From: Stagonosporopsis chrysanthemi
Taxonomy: Eukaryota > Ascomycota > Dothideomycetes > Pleosporales > Didymellaceae
Direction of reading: 5' to 3'
Length of the DNA: 64,000 nt
Assembly: GCA_022560025.1 (NCBI GenBank)
Contig: JAFISE010000143.1
Span: forward strand, 1-64,000
Both the position numbers and the translations under genes were made by a program. The notes below the pieces were generated by a model. It was given only the letters and a program-made list of their open reading frames with translations, was not told the origin of the DNA and ran no database searches. Shown here in pieces: positions 31,026-41,970 of the stretch; positions within the stretch are counted from its first letter, which is position 1; each line of letters starts with the position of its first letter.

Positions 31026-34000
31026 TCAACTCAGACTCAAAGCTTCTATCTGTGCTAAATCAAATTTGTACATCCATAGTCTTCCAGAAGCGTCTACGAC
31101 AGCTACAGCGTTTTCGAGAATATCGAATTGGCGATGGGGCGCCATATACTCAGTAGGTAGCCACAACAGTGTTTTCGATTTGTAGGTGATTTCTTGGCCC
31201 GTCCAGTCCAAAGACAAACCATGGTAAGTCGGAAATGAGAGCCTAGTTGAGGAACCTTGGGTTTGTGCCAGGGTGGCTGTGATGTCGATTGTTCCAATGC
31301 TACTGCTGAGAAACTGACCGGTATTGTCGAACGAAATCCGGTCTACTGTCTGGTTGCATTCAAATTTGAGGACACACTTGCCACTGAAAGTCTCCCAAAG
31401 AACAATGTGACACATGTCTGTTGCAGCAGCAAGGAGTTTTGAATCACGAGAGAATGCGATTGAGAGCCAACCGCCATCCTCACCCTCGGCCGAGAGGTCC
31501 TGAAAATGAACATTTCCTCCTAAGTTCCAGACACTGATGGGGTCTCCTTTGAACGCGATTGCGAGCATCTTTGAGTCGCAAGACAGTGCTGCATGTAACT
31601 CAAATGTGGATACGTCTACTTCTTCGGCATACTGGAAGGCGTGTATGCATTCGCTCGTGCTAAGGTCCCACACTTTGACCATGGAGTCCTTTGAAGCAGA
31701 CACAAGTTGGCGTGAGTCTCGGGAAAATGCGACCGAAACAACAGGAGACTGATGACCTACAAGGGTTTGCACACAATCCGCGCAGCTTGTGTTCCAGATC
31801 TTGATAGTGCTGTCAGACGAAGATGATGCAAGGTGCCACGGCTGTTCATGGGAAAATACCATGTACTCTACCCCTGCAGTATGGCCTGTGAGTGTATGGC
31901 AGTAGCCTTTCTCGACGTCCCATATGTCGATTTTGGCATCGCCACCTGTCACTGCCAGCTGCGATGCATCCGAAGACCATCTCATAGACACTAGTGGGTG
32001 CGCGGTATAGTCACGGCGAGTCCGCGAACCTTTTGCTTCGCTCAGGTTCCAGATCCTGACTTCTCCGTTGTCTCCCCCAAAAGCCAACCATTTCGAGTGG
32101 TGGGATAACGCGAGTGACGTCACAGGTCCTGCCCGCCATTCGACTGTTTCTAGCTTAGTGCCGGAAAAGGTATCCCATATTACAGCATGATCGTACTTAT
32201 CAAGCGATGCATACTTGGTGAAGTCCGCAACAGCCAAAGTTTGGGTTACGTCACCAGACAGAACGCGGTAGCCACCTGTCACCATGTTGCGCGCGGACGT
32301 TCCAGCTGATGATGACCGGATGAAATGCCTTGCATCCTGAGAGAAGGCACCGGAGGTGAACTGATCATCATATTTTCGTGTTCTCATGTAGTTGCCGGTA
32401 TTGACATCCCAACTTCTGATTGTTCCGCAGCTTGTAGCCAGCAACAGCTGCATCGAGTCTGCAGAAAAAGCTAAAGCGATGGTGAACTCATCGTTCTCTT
32501 CGAACGAATGTATGCACTCAAGAGTTCTAGTGTTCCAGACAGCTACCTTGCTGCCCCAAGTCGCAGCTATGAAGTTTGAGTCGCGAGAAAACGTTAATGA
32601 AACAAAGTCATATCCTGCGTTAACCTCCATAGGGTACTGGAGAGTAGAATGATGAGAACCATCAATTGTGTGCCATATGTGTACTGCAAGGTCCCTCATG
32701 ACAACTGCTATTTTAGTCGAATCATGGGAGAATGCAGCTGACATGGCACCCTCGGGAGTGTCAAAGACATGTAAGCGTTGCCCACTGCGGGTGTCCCAAA
32801 TTATACCCTCAGACCGGGCAATTGACAATAGCAGGCTGGAATCATCTGAGAACATGACTGGTGAGACATAACTCGAATGGCCCTCAAGGATGTGTAAACA
32901 AGCCGTTCAATCGGGTTCCGTATCCAGAACGGCTTCAACCCAGCGAGGTCTATCTTCTGGAGCGAGCTGTCTAATGAGACTGTTTGTCGGGCTGAATAGG
33001 AATGCAGACACATAAGTCTGCATAGGATACTTCTCTATGGTCTGCTTGTGGTACAGCACAAATTTCTTCGCATCATAGACAATTTCTTTCAAGGAGCCCG
33101 CAGTGTTCTTTTCCTTTACACTGTCAGCGTCCATAAGAAAGTCGTTGGTCGAAGTCATAGTACCTGAACTAGGTTTTCCAGGTTCGTCATGGAAACAACA
33201 CCTTTGAAAACACTCCGGCTGAAGCTCAGTGACTCTAGCCAGTAAAGGTATTTCTCTCTCAAGAATCTGTCAACAGCACCTCCATCTCGCAGCAATTCGT
33301 AGTTCTCTGCAATGTTATAGTCCAGTTGACAAAGATGATCAATCCAGTAGACACAGGAGTATTGTATGGTTGCAAGTTCATGACGTTCTGGTAAAGTCGA
33401 ATCATCTATAATGTAACGGTGTAGAGAGAGAGGGGAGGACTGCGCTGCATTAACTATTGACGTGGGCAGAGCTGCTTATATACCTGCCCATACACAAGCT
33501 ATCCTAACTTGTACTAGAGTAGGCCTGGGCAGAGCCCAACCGTTACATATAAAGTAGCCAGGATTATTCATATTGTGCATATCTCGGTGCAGCACTGACA
33601 TAGCACAGAGTGATTGAGACAATATAGCATGATGAATTGCTGTTGGCCTGTCCGGGGAGATGATCGCATTTGCAGTGTTCAGAACAAAGTCTGCTGCTGA
33701 CTGGTGCACAAAGTGAATACTGTCGCCTCGGTATGTGAGAAAGGACCCACAAAGACCAACGATCTCGATCAACTCGTCTTGAATGAGATCCTGATCTCGG
33801 TGGATGAGGAATCCCAGTTCGTGGATGGTGACAGGTCGGTAGACTGTAGCGGCAATAGCGAGTATCTGTTTGCAGAGATCAGCGTCCTTTGAACTGTTCG
33901 TCTGCTGTATCATCCGTCCATAGAGGGCGTCAAGGCCACTGCTGTGATCTCGTGTATCTCTCTTTGCAATGATACCTTATCCTCAATCTGTTTCCAGTCT

Positions 34001-34482
34001 TTCGCGTAAAACACCAGGATACTAGGAGCCAGCAGTTCTTGGAGGGTCCAACCCCGAGTGAACCAACGGCTCATACGAAAGGCAGGATACCAGGAGGGCT
34101 CGTCTGCTTCCCCTTCTTCGGTTGCTTCGCGTTTCAGCGTTGAGACGTCTTGGAGGTAGGCGTAGCAACGCGCAGCATCCTGGTACCAACGATACATAGA
34201 CTTGATTGCATGTTGGAACTCGGCATTGTTGGATTTGTCGATGCAACATGTGTCGACCCAAAAGTACTCGAGATTGTCACGCCGAGCTTGTTGTCCACAG
34301 TAGTGTATCTTCCTGTAGCCAGATTTGTCTTTCCGAGCGCCCGCCTTGAGCTCCTCGAGGTCGACCTCTTGGCTCTCTTCCCAGGTGTGGGATAGTATCG
34401 CATAGGGTGGAAGTTTGCTTTCGTCTTTGAAGACATCTGTGAGCTCCAGTTGGCCTTCGCTGTTGTAGTGTAGGAGACGCAT
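31026..34482 (-). pseudogene. HNWD-type incompatibility gene: HET - (NACHT lost) - WD40
   Basis: Reading from 34482 downward: a HET domain of ~185 residues (PPYAILSHTW, IHYCGQQARRDNLEYFWVDT, CCIDKSNNAEFQHAIKSMYR, GWTLQELLAP). The sequence then jumps at about 33935 directly to the post-NTPase region (ALYGRMIQQ, LCKQILAIAATVYRPVTIHE, GLCGSFLTYRGDSIHFVHQS). The NACHT NTPase of ~300 residues is missing and the join changes frame. At 33412-33547 a solo LTR interrupts the NPGYF..DDSTLPE segment. The linker continues (YSCVYWIDHL, KYLYWLESLSF, IRQLAPEDRPRWVEAV) to a TGA at about 32905, where Trp is usual. Then come ~13 WD40 repeats (32855-31300) and the typical C-terminus (LLWLPTEY, GRLWMYKF). The WD40 part is open for 609 codons. 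Intact relatives (HET-E, HET-D, HET-R of Podospora) control vegetative incompatibility. Confidence 0.88.
33412..33547 (+). mobile_element. solo LTR-like element, 136 bp, inside the HNWD pseudogene
   Basis: The element starts TGTAACGG and ends CCGTTACA, an 8-bp perfect terminal inverted repeat with TG..CA ends. It is flanked by a perfect 5-bp direct repeat TATAA (33407-33411 and 33548-33552) and contains a TATATA motif. Deleting it with one TATAA restores an uninterrupted gene reading (PGYFIDDSTLPE, minus strand), which confirms it as an insertion. Apart from the TGTAAC end it is unlike the 184-bp family. Confidence 0.88.
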
Positions 34483-34819
34483 CAGGGATAGCGTCCACTG
34501 GAACGTGAATGAGGTTTTGCTGATTGAGACCAGCCACAGCAGGCCGGCCCTGACGATTTCTCAACATAAACAGCGAAGATACGACCGCCAAATCTCAACA
34601 AAGCCCAGTAAAGGATATCCGAGATTAGTGTGTAGAGTGAATATGAACAGTACGAGTAAAGGCGGGGTTTTCAGGCTGACACTTTTCATCTTATGTCAGA
34701 CTGTCCGTGCGCAACAGTGTTGCTAGCCACTAAGTAGACAAATACGAATATAGTCTGCTGCAAAAAACCTCACCAGAACCCACCTGTGTTGCACTAGTAG
34801 ATACTACCCATGAAGCAGT

Positions 34820-35847
34820 TTAAAATAATGGTGCACAAACACGTCTCCTAAGCTCTACCTTCCGGTCCAACCACCAGAACAAAACTGACCACACGACCAA
34901 AACCGTGACCGCACTCGCCACAACAGCAACCAACGCTGCGACAGTAAACCCATACAAAACCCGCTGGAAGTCGCGATTATCTTGCAGCACCGACGTCGCC
35001 AGACCAACCTGCAGCGCCGAGAGCACGACAGAGAGCACCGCGAACACTACGAGCGTCCACTTGAAGTGGCGTCCGAAGAATGCGTTTGACCACGTTGAAC
35101 CCGCGCGGTAACCGCGTACCAAGTTGCCCAGCGAGAGCGCAGGGGGCAGGAGCCGGTAGATGGTGTTAAGGCGGCTGAGGCGCAGTTCGCCGTACTTGTA
35201 GCGCTTGCTGACGTCGCTCAGAGTAAGGAAGTTGATGTTGTCCAGGAAAGTGTCTTGGAATGCTACCCAGTTTGGCCAGGTGATGGTTGTTGGTAGCAGG
35301 CCCAGTTCATGTGCGATGGCGAGATTGCTTTGGTGGCTTACGAGCCATGTGTAGGAGAGGAGTAGGCTCCACGCGGACTGGTGAAGGGCCTCGTCTGTGC
35401 ACAGGTGGTTGGTCCAGTAATTGTAGTCCAGCAGGCACTCTGGCAGTGGCTTGACGAAGATCTGAGCTTCGAACCAGACTATATGCTCGTCGGGATCTTC
35501 GGTGAGGAGTATGCTACGGCCGAGAAGTCTCTGTCTGTGCAAGGGTCTTGCTGGGTTTGGTAAGCCAGCAAGCCAGAGGTGATGGTGGATGGCATCGAGT
35601 CTCGGCGTTTTCAGGTCGAGGGCCAAGTGCTCGGCAGGATGCTTGTTGGGCCGTACGAAATGGTCTCTATGGTAGACAATGGCAGGAAGACTGGGCTGGA
35701 CGGAGGTGTCGCCCCAGCGGAGGGTCGACAAGGGTTGTTCTTCGATATAGGCGGTGCGCGCTTTACTACCTTGAGCTGTGCATGAGACGAGCGATGATGG
35801 ACCGCTGGCAGGGCGTTTGATTGGACAGACTTGCTCTTTGGCGACAT
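34820..35847 (-). CDS. DUF6601 membrane protein, two exons
   Basis: Best model is complement(join(34820..35695, 35770..35847)), 317 residues, starting at the ATG 35847-35845. The frame upstream of 35731 has no ATG, so a 74-nt intron (35696-35769, GTAGTA..CCAG) is inferred; it joins SHAQLK to PSLPAIVYHR in phase. Conserved DUF6601 motifs are visible: LDAIHHHLWLAGLPNPARPL, RSILLTEDPDEHIVWFEAQI, FVKPLPECLLDYNYW, KRYKYGELRLSRLN. Two hydrophobic helices occupy the C-terminal ~100 residues (LVVFAVLSVVLSALQVGLAT and VAALVAVVASAVTVLVVW), so it is an integral membrane protein with a large N-terminal domain. The function is unknown. It lies tail-to-head behind the HNWD relic. Confidence 0.85.
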
Positions 35848-36448
35848 TGTTCAGCTGCCACGTGACGAATATTTGAGCACTGGACTTCAGGTCGGAAACT
35901 GGATCCTCAACGGCTTACATCAATTGAAGGATCGCCGCCTCCAGCTTACTTTACTTGGCTCGGTGTAGACTAGTCGCAGTAGTACAGAGCGGCTATAGAC
36001 GCTCGCTGATAGGCTGCGCTGGAAGGCTAAGAGCCACAACAAGAAATAGCAACACCAAGATTGACTTTCAAGGCCTACATCTTCTTGTGACATGGGTGCA
36101 AAATTTCATCTTCCACCTTTTCACAGAAGAGATGAACATGCGTCTAGTGTACATGAGTTTTCTTAACTCCCCTACAGTACCCCACATCACTTTGGTCCTC
36201 CTGAACATGTTGATTGGCATGCCATACATGCCCTGCCTGCATGCGCCTTGCCCGCAGCCGCTGACAGCCTTGCCACGTAGCCCACGCAACCCACGCAGCC
36301 TGGCACAGCCTTAGCGATTCCTGCTCACCATCTGCTCACGGTGCCACCATTCTCCACCCAGCAGCCTTCCGTCGGCCTGCGCGCAACCTCCACACTGCAG
36401 TTGATACCACACCCCTTATCGCATGCGACTATGCACCGATGAATCATC
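35848..36448. other. intergenic between divergent DUF6601 and NLR relic
   Basis: This 600-bp gap lies between two divergent starts and should contain both promoters. No clear TATA or repeats are seen. A 119-codon frame at 35955-36314 has no motif and is not called. Confidence 0.45.
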
Positions 36449-37254
36449 ATGGCCGCCACGAAAAAAGGCCCCGTTCTGCGCGTCACCGGCCTCGCGGCCT
36501 CGCAGCCTGACGAGGAGCTGGCGGCCTCGCTGAAGGCGGCCATCAGCAACGAATTGACCGAGGATGAGAAAGCGAAGCTAGATGTCCGGGTCGCTGTCGT
36601 GCCGTCCTGCTACAACAGTGACGAGGGAAAGGCTGCGCTGGTGGAGTGCCGTGGCGGGTTACCTGCGTTCTTGCCAGAGCTGGCGGTCGATCCGCTGGCT
36701 GATTGGCAGATGGAGATGGGCGACACGGATATTAGCTTCGACCAGCAATTTTTCTGCTTCACGCAGCTGTATGCGCCCGAGCGTGACGCACCAGTCGTTG
36801 CAGAGTACGCACCATTGCTTTTCATCTTCTTCTAGACGGCTTGCTCCTGTTTGCTTGTTGACCTCCAACGTGCAGTGTGATCACCATCACCGGCCTCGAC
36901 GGCCACGCCTATGGCTCGTGGCGTGGCAAAGGCAACCTTGGGCGCATGTGGCTGCGCGACTTCCTGTGCAAGGACCTGCCGTGCTGCCGCACGATGATCT
37001 ACGGCTACAACTCGAAGCTCTCCAGCCACGGGGTGGACACAACCAGTGACTACGCGCGGGGCCTGCTAGAGGAGCTGAAGAAGGTGCGGGGAACAGAAGA
37101 GGCAAGTAGGGAGACGCGGTGCTACTGCAAGTGCTCAAGCCCAAGGACGAGACTAACGGATGCGACGCGTTAGCTGCGGCAGCGCCCACTCTTCTTTATT
37201 GCACATGGTTTTGGTGGTATCATACTCGCTGCGTGGCTGAAGGCATCACTTTGA
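36449..37254 (+). CDS. truncated NLR-type protein: N-terminal module and start of alpha/beta-hydrolase
   Basis: Model: join(36449..36804, 36876..37101, 37174..37254), 220 residues. An N-terminal module (VLRVTGLAASQPDEELAASL, CRGGLPAFLPELAVDPLADW) leads into a hydrolase domain: ITGLDGHAYGSWRGKGNLGR, MWLRDFLCKDLPCCRTMIYG, LRQRPLFFIAHGFGGIILAA. The nucleophile elbow, AHSFGG in this family, reads AHGFGG: the catalytic Ser is Gly. The second intron (37102-37173) is GC-AG (GCAAGT..ACTAACGG..TTAG). The protein stops at 37252-37254, only 13 residues after the elbow, and the NTPase domain is absent. TPR remnants follow at once, so this is the front of a receptor that lost its centre. It may be an expressed truncated protein or a pseudogene. 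A decayed copy of its N-terminus lies at 12507-12790 (-). Confidence 0.75.
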
Positions 37255-37257
37255 ATC

Positions 37258-37683
37258 ATGACTGAGGCTTTCCCGAGCGGATGGTACGAGACGTGGGCGG
37301 CTTGCCGGACCCTGCTTTCACACTCGACGAAGGTGCTTGGCTATAATGCAGAGAAGGACAACGAGGCGAGACTGGACCAAGCGATAATTGCGACCAACAC
37401 AGCATGGTATCTGATGGAGATATGGCACTATGCAGAGGCAGAGCGGATTGCGCGCACTGCAGTAGTGGTGAGGGAAGAGACGCTTGGGCCAGAGAACCCT
37501 CGCACACTCATCAGTATCAGCCAGCTAGGGTGGATGCTGAACAGGAAGGGCATGTATGATTAGGCGGAAACAATGCATCGACGAGCGTCGGGAGGCTGGT
37601 AGAAAGTGCATGGGCCGGAGCACCCTCACACGCTTCTAGCGACAGTGCTAGAGAGGCAGGGCAGGTATAAGAGGCAGGAGTAA
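37258..37683 (+). pseudogene. TPR tail of the truncated NLR gene
   Basis: Three nucleotides after the stop of the hydrolase part, the sequence reads AFPSGWYETWAACRTLLSHS, then kinesin-light-chain type TPR units (AWYLMEIWHYAEAERIARTA, EETLGPENPRTL, QLGWMLNRKGMYD). A TAG at 37561-37563 and a second TAG near 37600 interrupt the next unit (KVHGPEHPHTL, LERQGRYKRQE). This is the C-terminal half of the receptor whose NACHT/NB-ARC centre was deleted. The match to TPR tails of intact fungal NLRs is strong. Confidence 0.8.
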
Positions 37684-38054
37684 TACAATTTGTGAGACGA
37701 GCAGTAGGGCAGAAAGAATTCATGAGGTGTGAGAGCCAGACGGACTTGATCAAGAACTCGAATCCATTCTCGTGATCACTGACAGTGCACTAATCAGGTT
37801 ATGGACGAGATCAAATCGATACACAGTACTACGATCGAGGCTGCAGTTTATAGCATCTACGTTTTTTCCCAAGAAAGTAAGCTGTGCTGCACTTTGCAGC
37901 GGTAAGGTCGGATCGCGCTTTACTAACATCTTCCGTGACGCGCCCGACCAGCCGTCCGCCCCAATGCGCATCTCAAACGCCAGGCTTGTTATGGCGCACG
38001 TGTATGCTGAGTCGCATGGCGCCATCTTGCAGATCAGAACTCACTTGGGCTACA

Positions 38055-40359
38055 TCATCGTAGCAAGAGCAATACCGCAACCGAGGTAACGATCCAGACA
38101 GCCGTAAGAAGCCCGAGGTCGGGAGGGCAATAACTTGATAGAGTCAGTCTCTCCGCGGAGAGGAGTCCTTGTGGTCGTACGTACCTTTCCAAACTAAGGT
38201 TGATAAACCCAACCCAGAACATCCACTGAGCGATCCAGAGAAGAAGCATGCTAATGACCGCAATCAAGGTCAATCTCACAACTCCTCTCACAGTTTCAGT
38301 GATGCGACAATCGCAGTTCTTTGTAGGCAAGGTACCATAGGCCCTGTGAACCTGACCATGATCATACACGAGTGGCGTTTCTTCGATATCGCAACTGCCA
38401 TCCAACCAACGGTGTGTCAGTCTTTCCTCGAACCCCATCCATTCATTACGGAATGGAGTCACGAAGTCTTTCGCCACGGTCGCCGCTGATAGTTCGCCCG
38501 TATGCGATCTCGGCCGAGTAAGCATCCTGTGTGCGGCCTGCAATAAGAGCACTGAGGCCACAACAATGACAACGAGCCACATCGCAGCTCCAATGTACAT
38601 GTGCTGTGCTGCTGGTGCTGCTTCAATTTTGGCCATCCCTTGGCTGTAAAAGTCATGCTGTAGGCCGTAGTTGATGGTTTGTATCATTGTTGAGGCGGTT
38701 AGAGCTTGCACGATCGCTTCCGCAAATAGAAAAGACGCGACCTTGTGATATGTTGACTTTGTGAACGGACGAAACATGGCCAGCAGAATCGTCAACCAAG
38801 TGAGCCGTGGCATTGAGCACCATAGCAACGCAAGTTGCATGATTGGAATGTTTTCGTATCCAACGGTTGCTTGGACCAGAACCGCGTTGATCCAGTTTGC
38901 AGAGATTTGTAGAATAGCGATTCCCAGCCCGGATATGAGCCACGATTGCGAGTACGCCTGATACTGCTTGGAGGTTTGGACATAAAAGCTTGCAATCAGA
39001 GTTGCTGAGTTGATCAGAAGAACGGATCCGAGCTTCCATTTGGGAGAGGCACACTTGCTCGAACTCTTCGAATGACGATGACCCTGATTGGAGTTCTTCA
39101 AAGGCGCGACATTCCACTGCCATGGGATCATGTCAGTTGAGGAAGGAGCTGCTAGCTGACGCCAGTGCTTCGGTAGGCCATGCCATCCATCCACCTTCCC
39201 ACAAAGATCATGCATCCATTCCACAAAATCTATCCGAGCCTCGAAGAAATGACAGGGCCCTTTGCAGCTGTCATAAGTTATGCTGCGGCAGAAGCAAGCC
39301 CTATCAACAGCGCGTTTGATGTTGCAATAGCCATTCGAATCGATCTCGCAAGCATCGGTTGTACACTGATCGAGGAGTCCGGTCACTCTTTCCGGCATGG
39401 CAGCGACGCACACAGGCCAGCGCCACTCATCCGTGCGTATGTAATCGAATGTGGTGGTCTGAAGTCCATTCGTCCAGTCGGCTGGTAGGGACTTCGGTCC
39501 ACACGTAGCGTTCAGCCATAGTCGCTCCATCGTCGACTCCAAACCTGGCCTTGAACATGGTTCTGGGTTCATGTTCATGTTCCGTATGTTGCAAAAGCAC
39601 CGTTTGTCAAAGTAGTCGCCGTACGCTATCCTGCGCAGAGTAAGATCGTAGCCAGCTGTCTCAGAATCCAGAGCGACCATGGATCCTTGCGATTCTCTGT
39701 ACTCCCACGGGCGAGCGGCGTTTCCGGTATGTCGTGTGTCGGACGTGAAGCTACACGAGGCCATGACGTGCTGGAACAGCTCCGGGGTCGATCCAACCAC
39801 CGATTCCATCAGGCACGATGGTGCTTTATCGATTACCCCAACAGTCGCGTAACCTTGCGTTAAGGACATCGGAGATGGGAAGTCTAGTCCATTGGCGTCG
39901 CCGACGCCGACGAGCCATGTCCGGCCGGTGATCGTGTGTATCCAGTGGAACAATTGCGCCTTGGCAAGCACCGATCGACTACAGAACGGGAGATATTCGC
40001 TGACAAGATCAGGGGAAAACTCGGTGCTGAGACAGCTGAGCTGGCTGAGCCACTGCTGGTGGGTACAAATCACACCGAAATGCCGGGTGCATTGTTTGTG
40101 GGTGCATCTGGTCATGGCGTTCAGCCATGCGGACTGATCCTGCTGGACAATGCACTGGGGCATAGCAGCCAGATCTTCCGGGTTCACCCAGCCATTGCGG
40201 TTAGCTAGGGGAGTTACGGTGTAGCTCTGATCTGTAGTCCTTGTCTGAGCGGGACGAAGCGCTGCCGCATAGTTAGCGCGGTCCTAAGATGCCCAAAAAT
40301 AACGTACAATCTGCGGTTCCGATTGTCAGAAGTACAGACAAGGCGCTGAGCAGCTTCAT
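38055..40359 (-). CDS. Cys-rich ectodomain protein with seven membrane segments
   Basis: Model: complement(join(38055..38133, 38185..40261, 40308..40359)), 735 residues. Exon 1 codes a signal peptide (MKLLSALSVLLTIGTAD). The 46-nt intron (40262-40307, GTACGT..GCTAAC..GCAG) joins it to SLRPAQTRTTDQ. The long N-terminal part (~25-400) is extracellular-like with about 25 Cys in pairs (CTHKQCTRHFGVIC, KRCFCNIRN, DQCTTDACEIDSNGYC, ACFCRSITYDSC). Seven hydrophobic helices follow (for example LGSVLLINSATLIASFYV, WLISGLGIAILQISANW, LTLIAVISMLLLWIAQWMFW). An in-frame 51-nt intron (38134-38184) near the end joins NLSLES to YCPPDLG. The layout is receptor-like, but I do not match it to PTH11 or any named GPCR class; it appears to be a conserved fungal family of unknown function. 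Confidence 0.8.
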
Positions 40360-40638
40360 CCTGCTTTCGATATGCAAATGCCTGGGCATGCGCTGGGGAT
40401 GTATATGAGTGAAATTGCTGCCGTCCGTGCTATGAAGTGTTGTCAGCTGCGGGGTCGCGCCACGGCGCGAACGCGGAATGCGGAATGCGCACCAACCAAT
40501 CAGAAAGCATCGACCAATCCAAGAACGCGTCGCCACAACACGACATTGAGCTAGACTGGACTTCTATCGTGTGTCGAGCTACGTCATTGCTGCAAGCGTC
40601 AAGCAAGACTCTGAACCTTCTTCGGTGCATGGCTCAGA

Positions 40639-41121
40639 CTATGTCGCTTTAGTGTATCGCATTTCATCAACGTATAATTGCAGGTGAATACCTGGAATAG
40701 CCAGTCGCTTGCATGCGACATGGAACTTCACGTGAGAGTTTGTTGATTGAACGTGCTCATTAAGGTTGCAAGCAGATTTAACGATCAATGTCGGCATTCC
40801 AGAAGTATCTTGCAATGGTGGTTTGTCCACTTATACCTTTTGAGGCAACATTATCATCACGGCCGTGTTGCTTCCATTGCAATGCTGATCTTCGGGTGAC
40901 AGCTGGACGTAGATAACCGATGTTGAGAAGATATGTTTATGTCGGACGCATGTAAGATCGCTTGGTTTGGACTTCAAGTTAGAGCCGCGTGCGAGTGCTA
41001 GTTCCGGGAAGGCGGCTCGAACACCATCGGAATTGATGCGGCACACTTTGAAGAGATGGGAAAATGCGGATTGACAAAGACTGTGCTCTTCTATCCTGAT
41101 GGGGAACCTAAAGAGCATCAA
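40639..41121 (-). pseudogene. unrecognised coding-like region split by one stop
   Basis: On the minus strand a frame from 41121 (SAFSHLFKVCRINSDGVRAA, LTCVRHKHIFSTSVIYVQLS) runs to a TAA at about 40831. It continues in the same frame (DKPPLQDTSGMPTLIVKSAC, FHVACKRLAIPGIHLQLYVD) to 40639. The reading looks like protein, but no family is recognised. It overlaps the start of the plus-strand frame at 41056, so at most one of the two is real there. Confidence 0.25.
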
Positions 41122-41970
41122 GAGGTTTTCTGCCTTCTCTTGAAGCGTGTACTAGGCCACGAACGGGAGGCGTCAAACCACTTACAAAACCCAAGCATGC
41201 CCATGTCACGCACATCAGACACAGACTTTGGGATCGTCCTTTCTCTATTGGATTCTTCGCACACCTGTTCTTGGAGGGTTGGCTACTTCCATGAGTATTT
41301 GCATGACGGGTTGGACGAGCTACCGCTGACGGAGCGGAATGCGCCAATTCCAAATCTATCAACCAAGAACGTCAGCCCGGTGCTTTGGGACTTTCTGAAC
41401 AACTCCCTGAAGAATGTCGGCTTCGCCCGTCATGGAGACGACATCCCAAGCTACGCCTACGGCCTGAACGACGCCTTCCAGACCAAGACTGCAGGTCCGC
41501 GAGGGACGGGATCTGAGTCTGTAACTGCGTGAGCAGTGTCAAGTGGGTGCTGCGGGTCAACGCTTGTATTGCTATCTGTTCTCGTGTTGTGATGTTCTGA
41601 TGTTCGTCTACAGGAGCCCTCAGCTCAGAGGTAAGTGTACTTGCCCACACCGGGCAGTGCCTGCTACAATAGAATATCATGTGATCTATGCCACGTGATT
41701 ACAGAGTCTGATAGCGGTGGATCGAGTGCGATGAGTAGAGAGAAATTCTAGATCCACCATGTGGGTAGGAATCCAGGATCCCCCAATCATAACGCTGATG
41801 GTTCTCCTGACACTCAAATCTGGAACAAAGACGAGTCGGCTTCTGACACAGACTCGTATGAATCTGGAAATAATCACCAAAGTGAAGAAGCCACGGCAGC
41901 ATTGTTGATTGATCGCCTTTCACTTTTTTGCCGCAACAAGTACAAGGAAATGGACATACGGATTCAGTAG
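41056..41970 (+). pseudogene. unknown protein gene interrupted by a 184-bp LTR
   Basis: The frame from 41056 (TKTVLFYPDGEPKEHQEVFC, DTDFGIVLSLLDSS, YFHEYLHDGLDELPLTERNA, VLWDFLNNSLKNVGFARHG) runs into the LTR at 41520 and stops there. Removing the 184-bp element and one 5-bp repeat (189 nt, a multiple of 3) lets the same frame read on: TGSES-DSGGSSAMSREKF, a TAG, then GRNPGSPNHNADGSPDTQIW and LLIDRLSLFCRNKYKEMDIR to 41970. The gene may have ended at the TAG or have been longer. I do not recognise the family. Confidence 0.42.
41520..41703 (-). mobile_element. solo LTR-like element, 184 bp, copy 2 (inverted)
   Basis: This is the reverse complement of 13943-14126, identical in length. I count six differences, all transitions, in the ~70 bp next to one end; the rest is identical. 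It is flanked by the 5-bp direct repeat GAGTC (41515-41519 and 41704-41708). One terminal base has changed (GTTACA to ATTACA), so that end is slightly degenerate. It lies inside an open frame, which confirms recent insertion. Confidence 0.88.

Noticed and set aside
35955..36314. 119-codon frame between DUF6601 and the NLR relic
   Set aside because: Lies in a divergent promoter region and has no recognisable feature.
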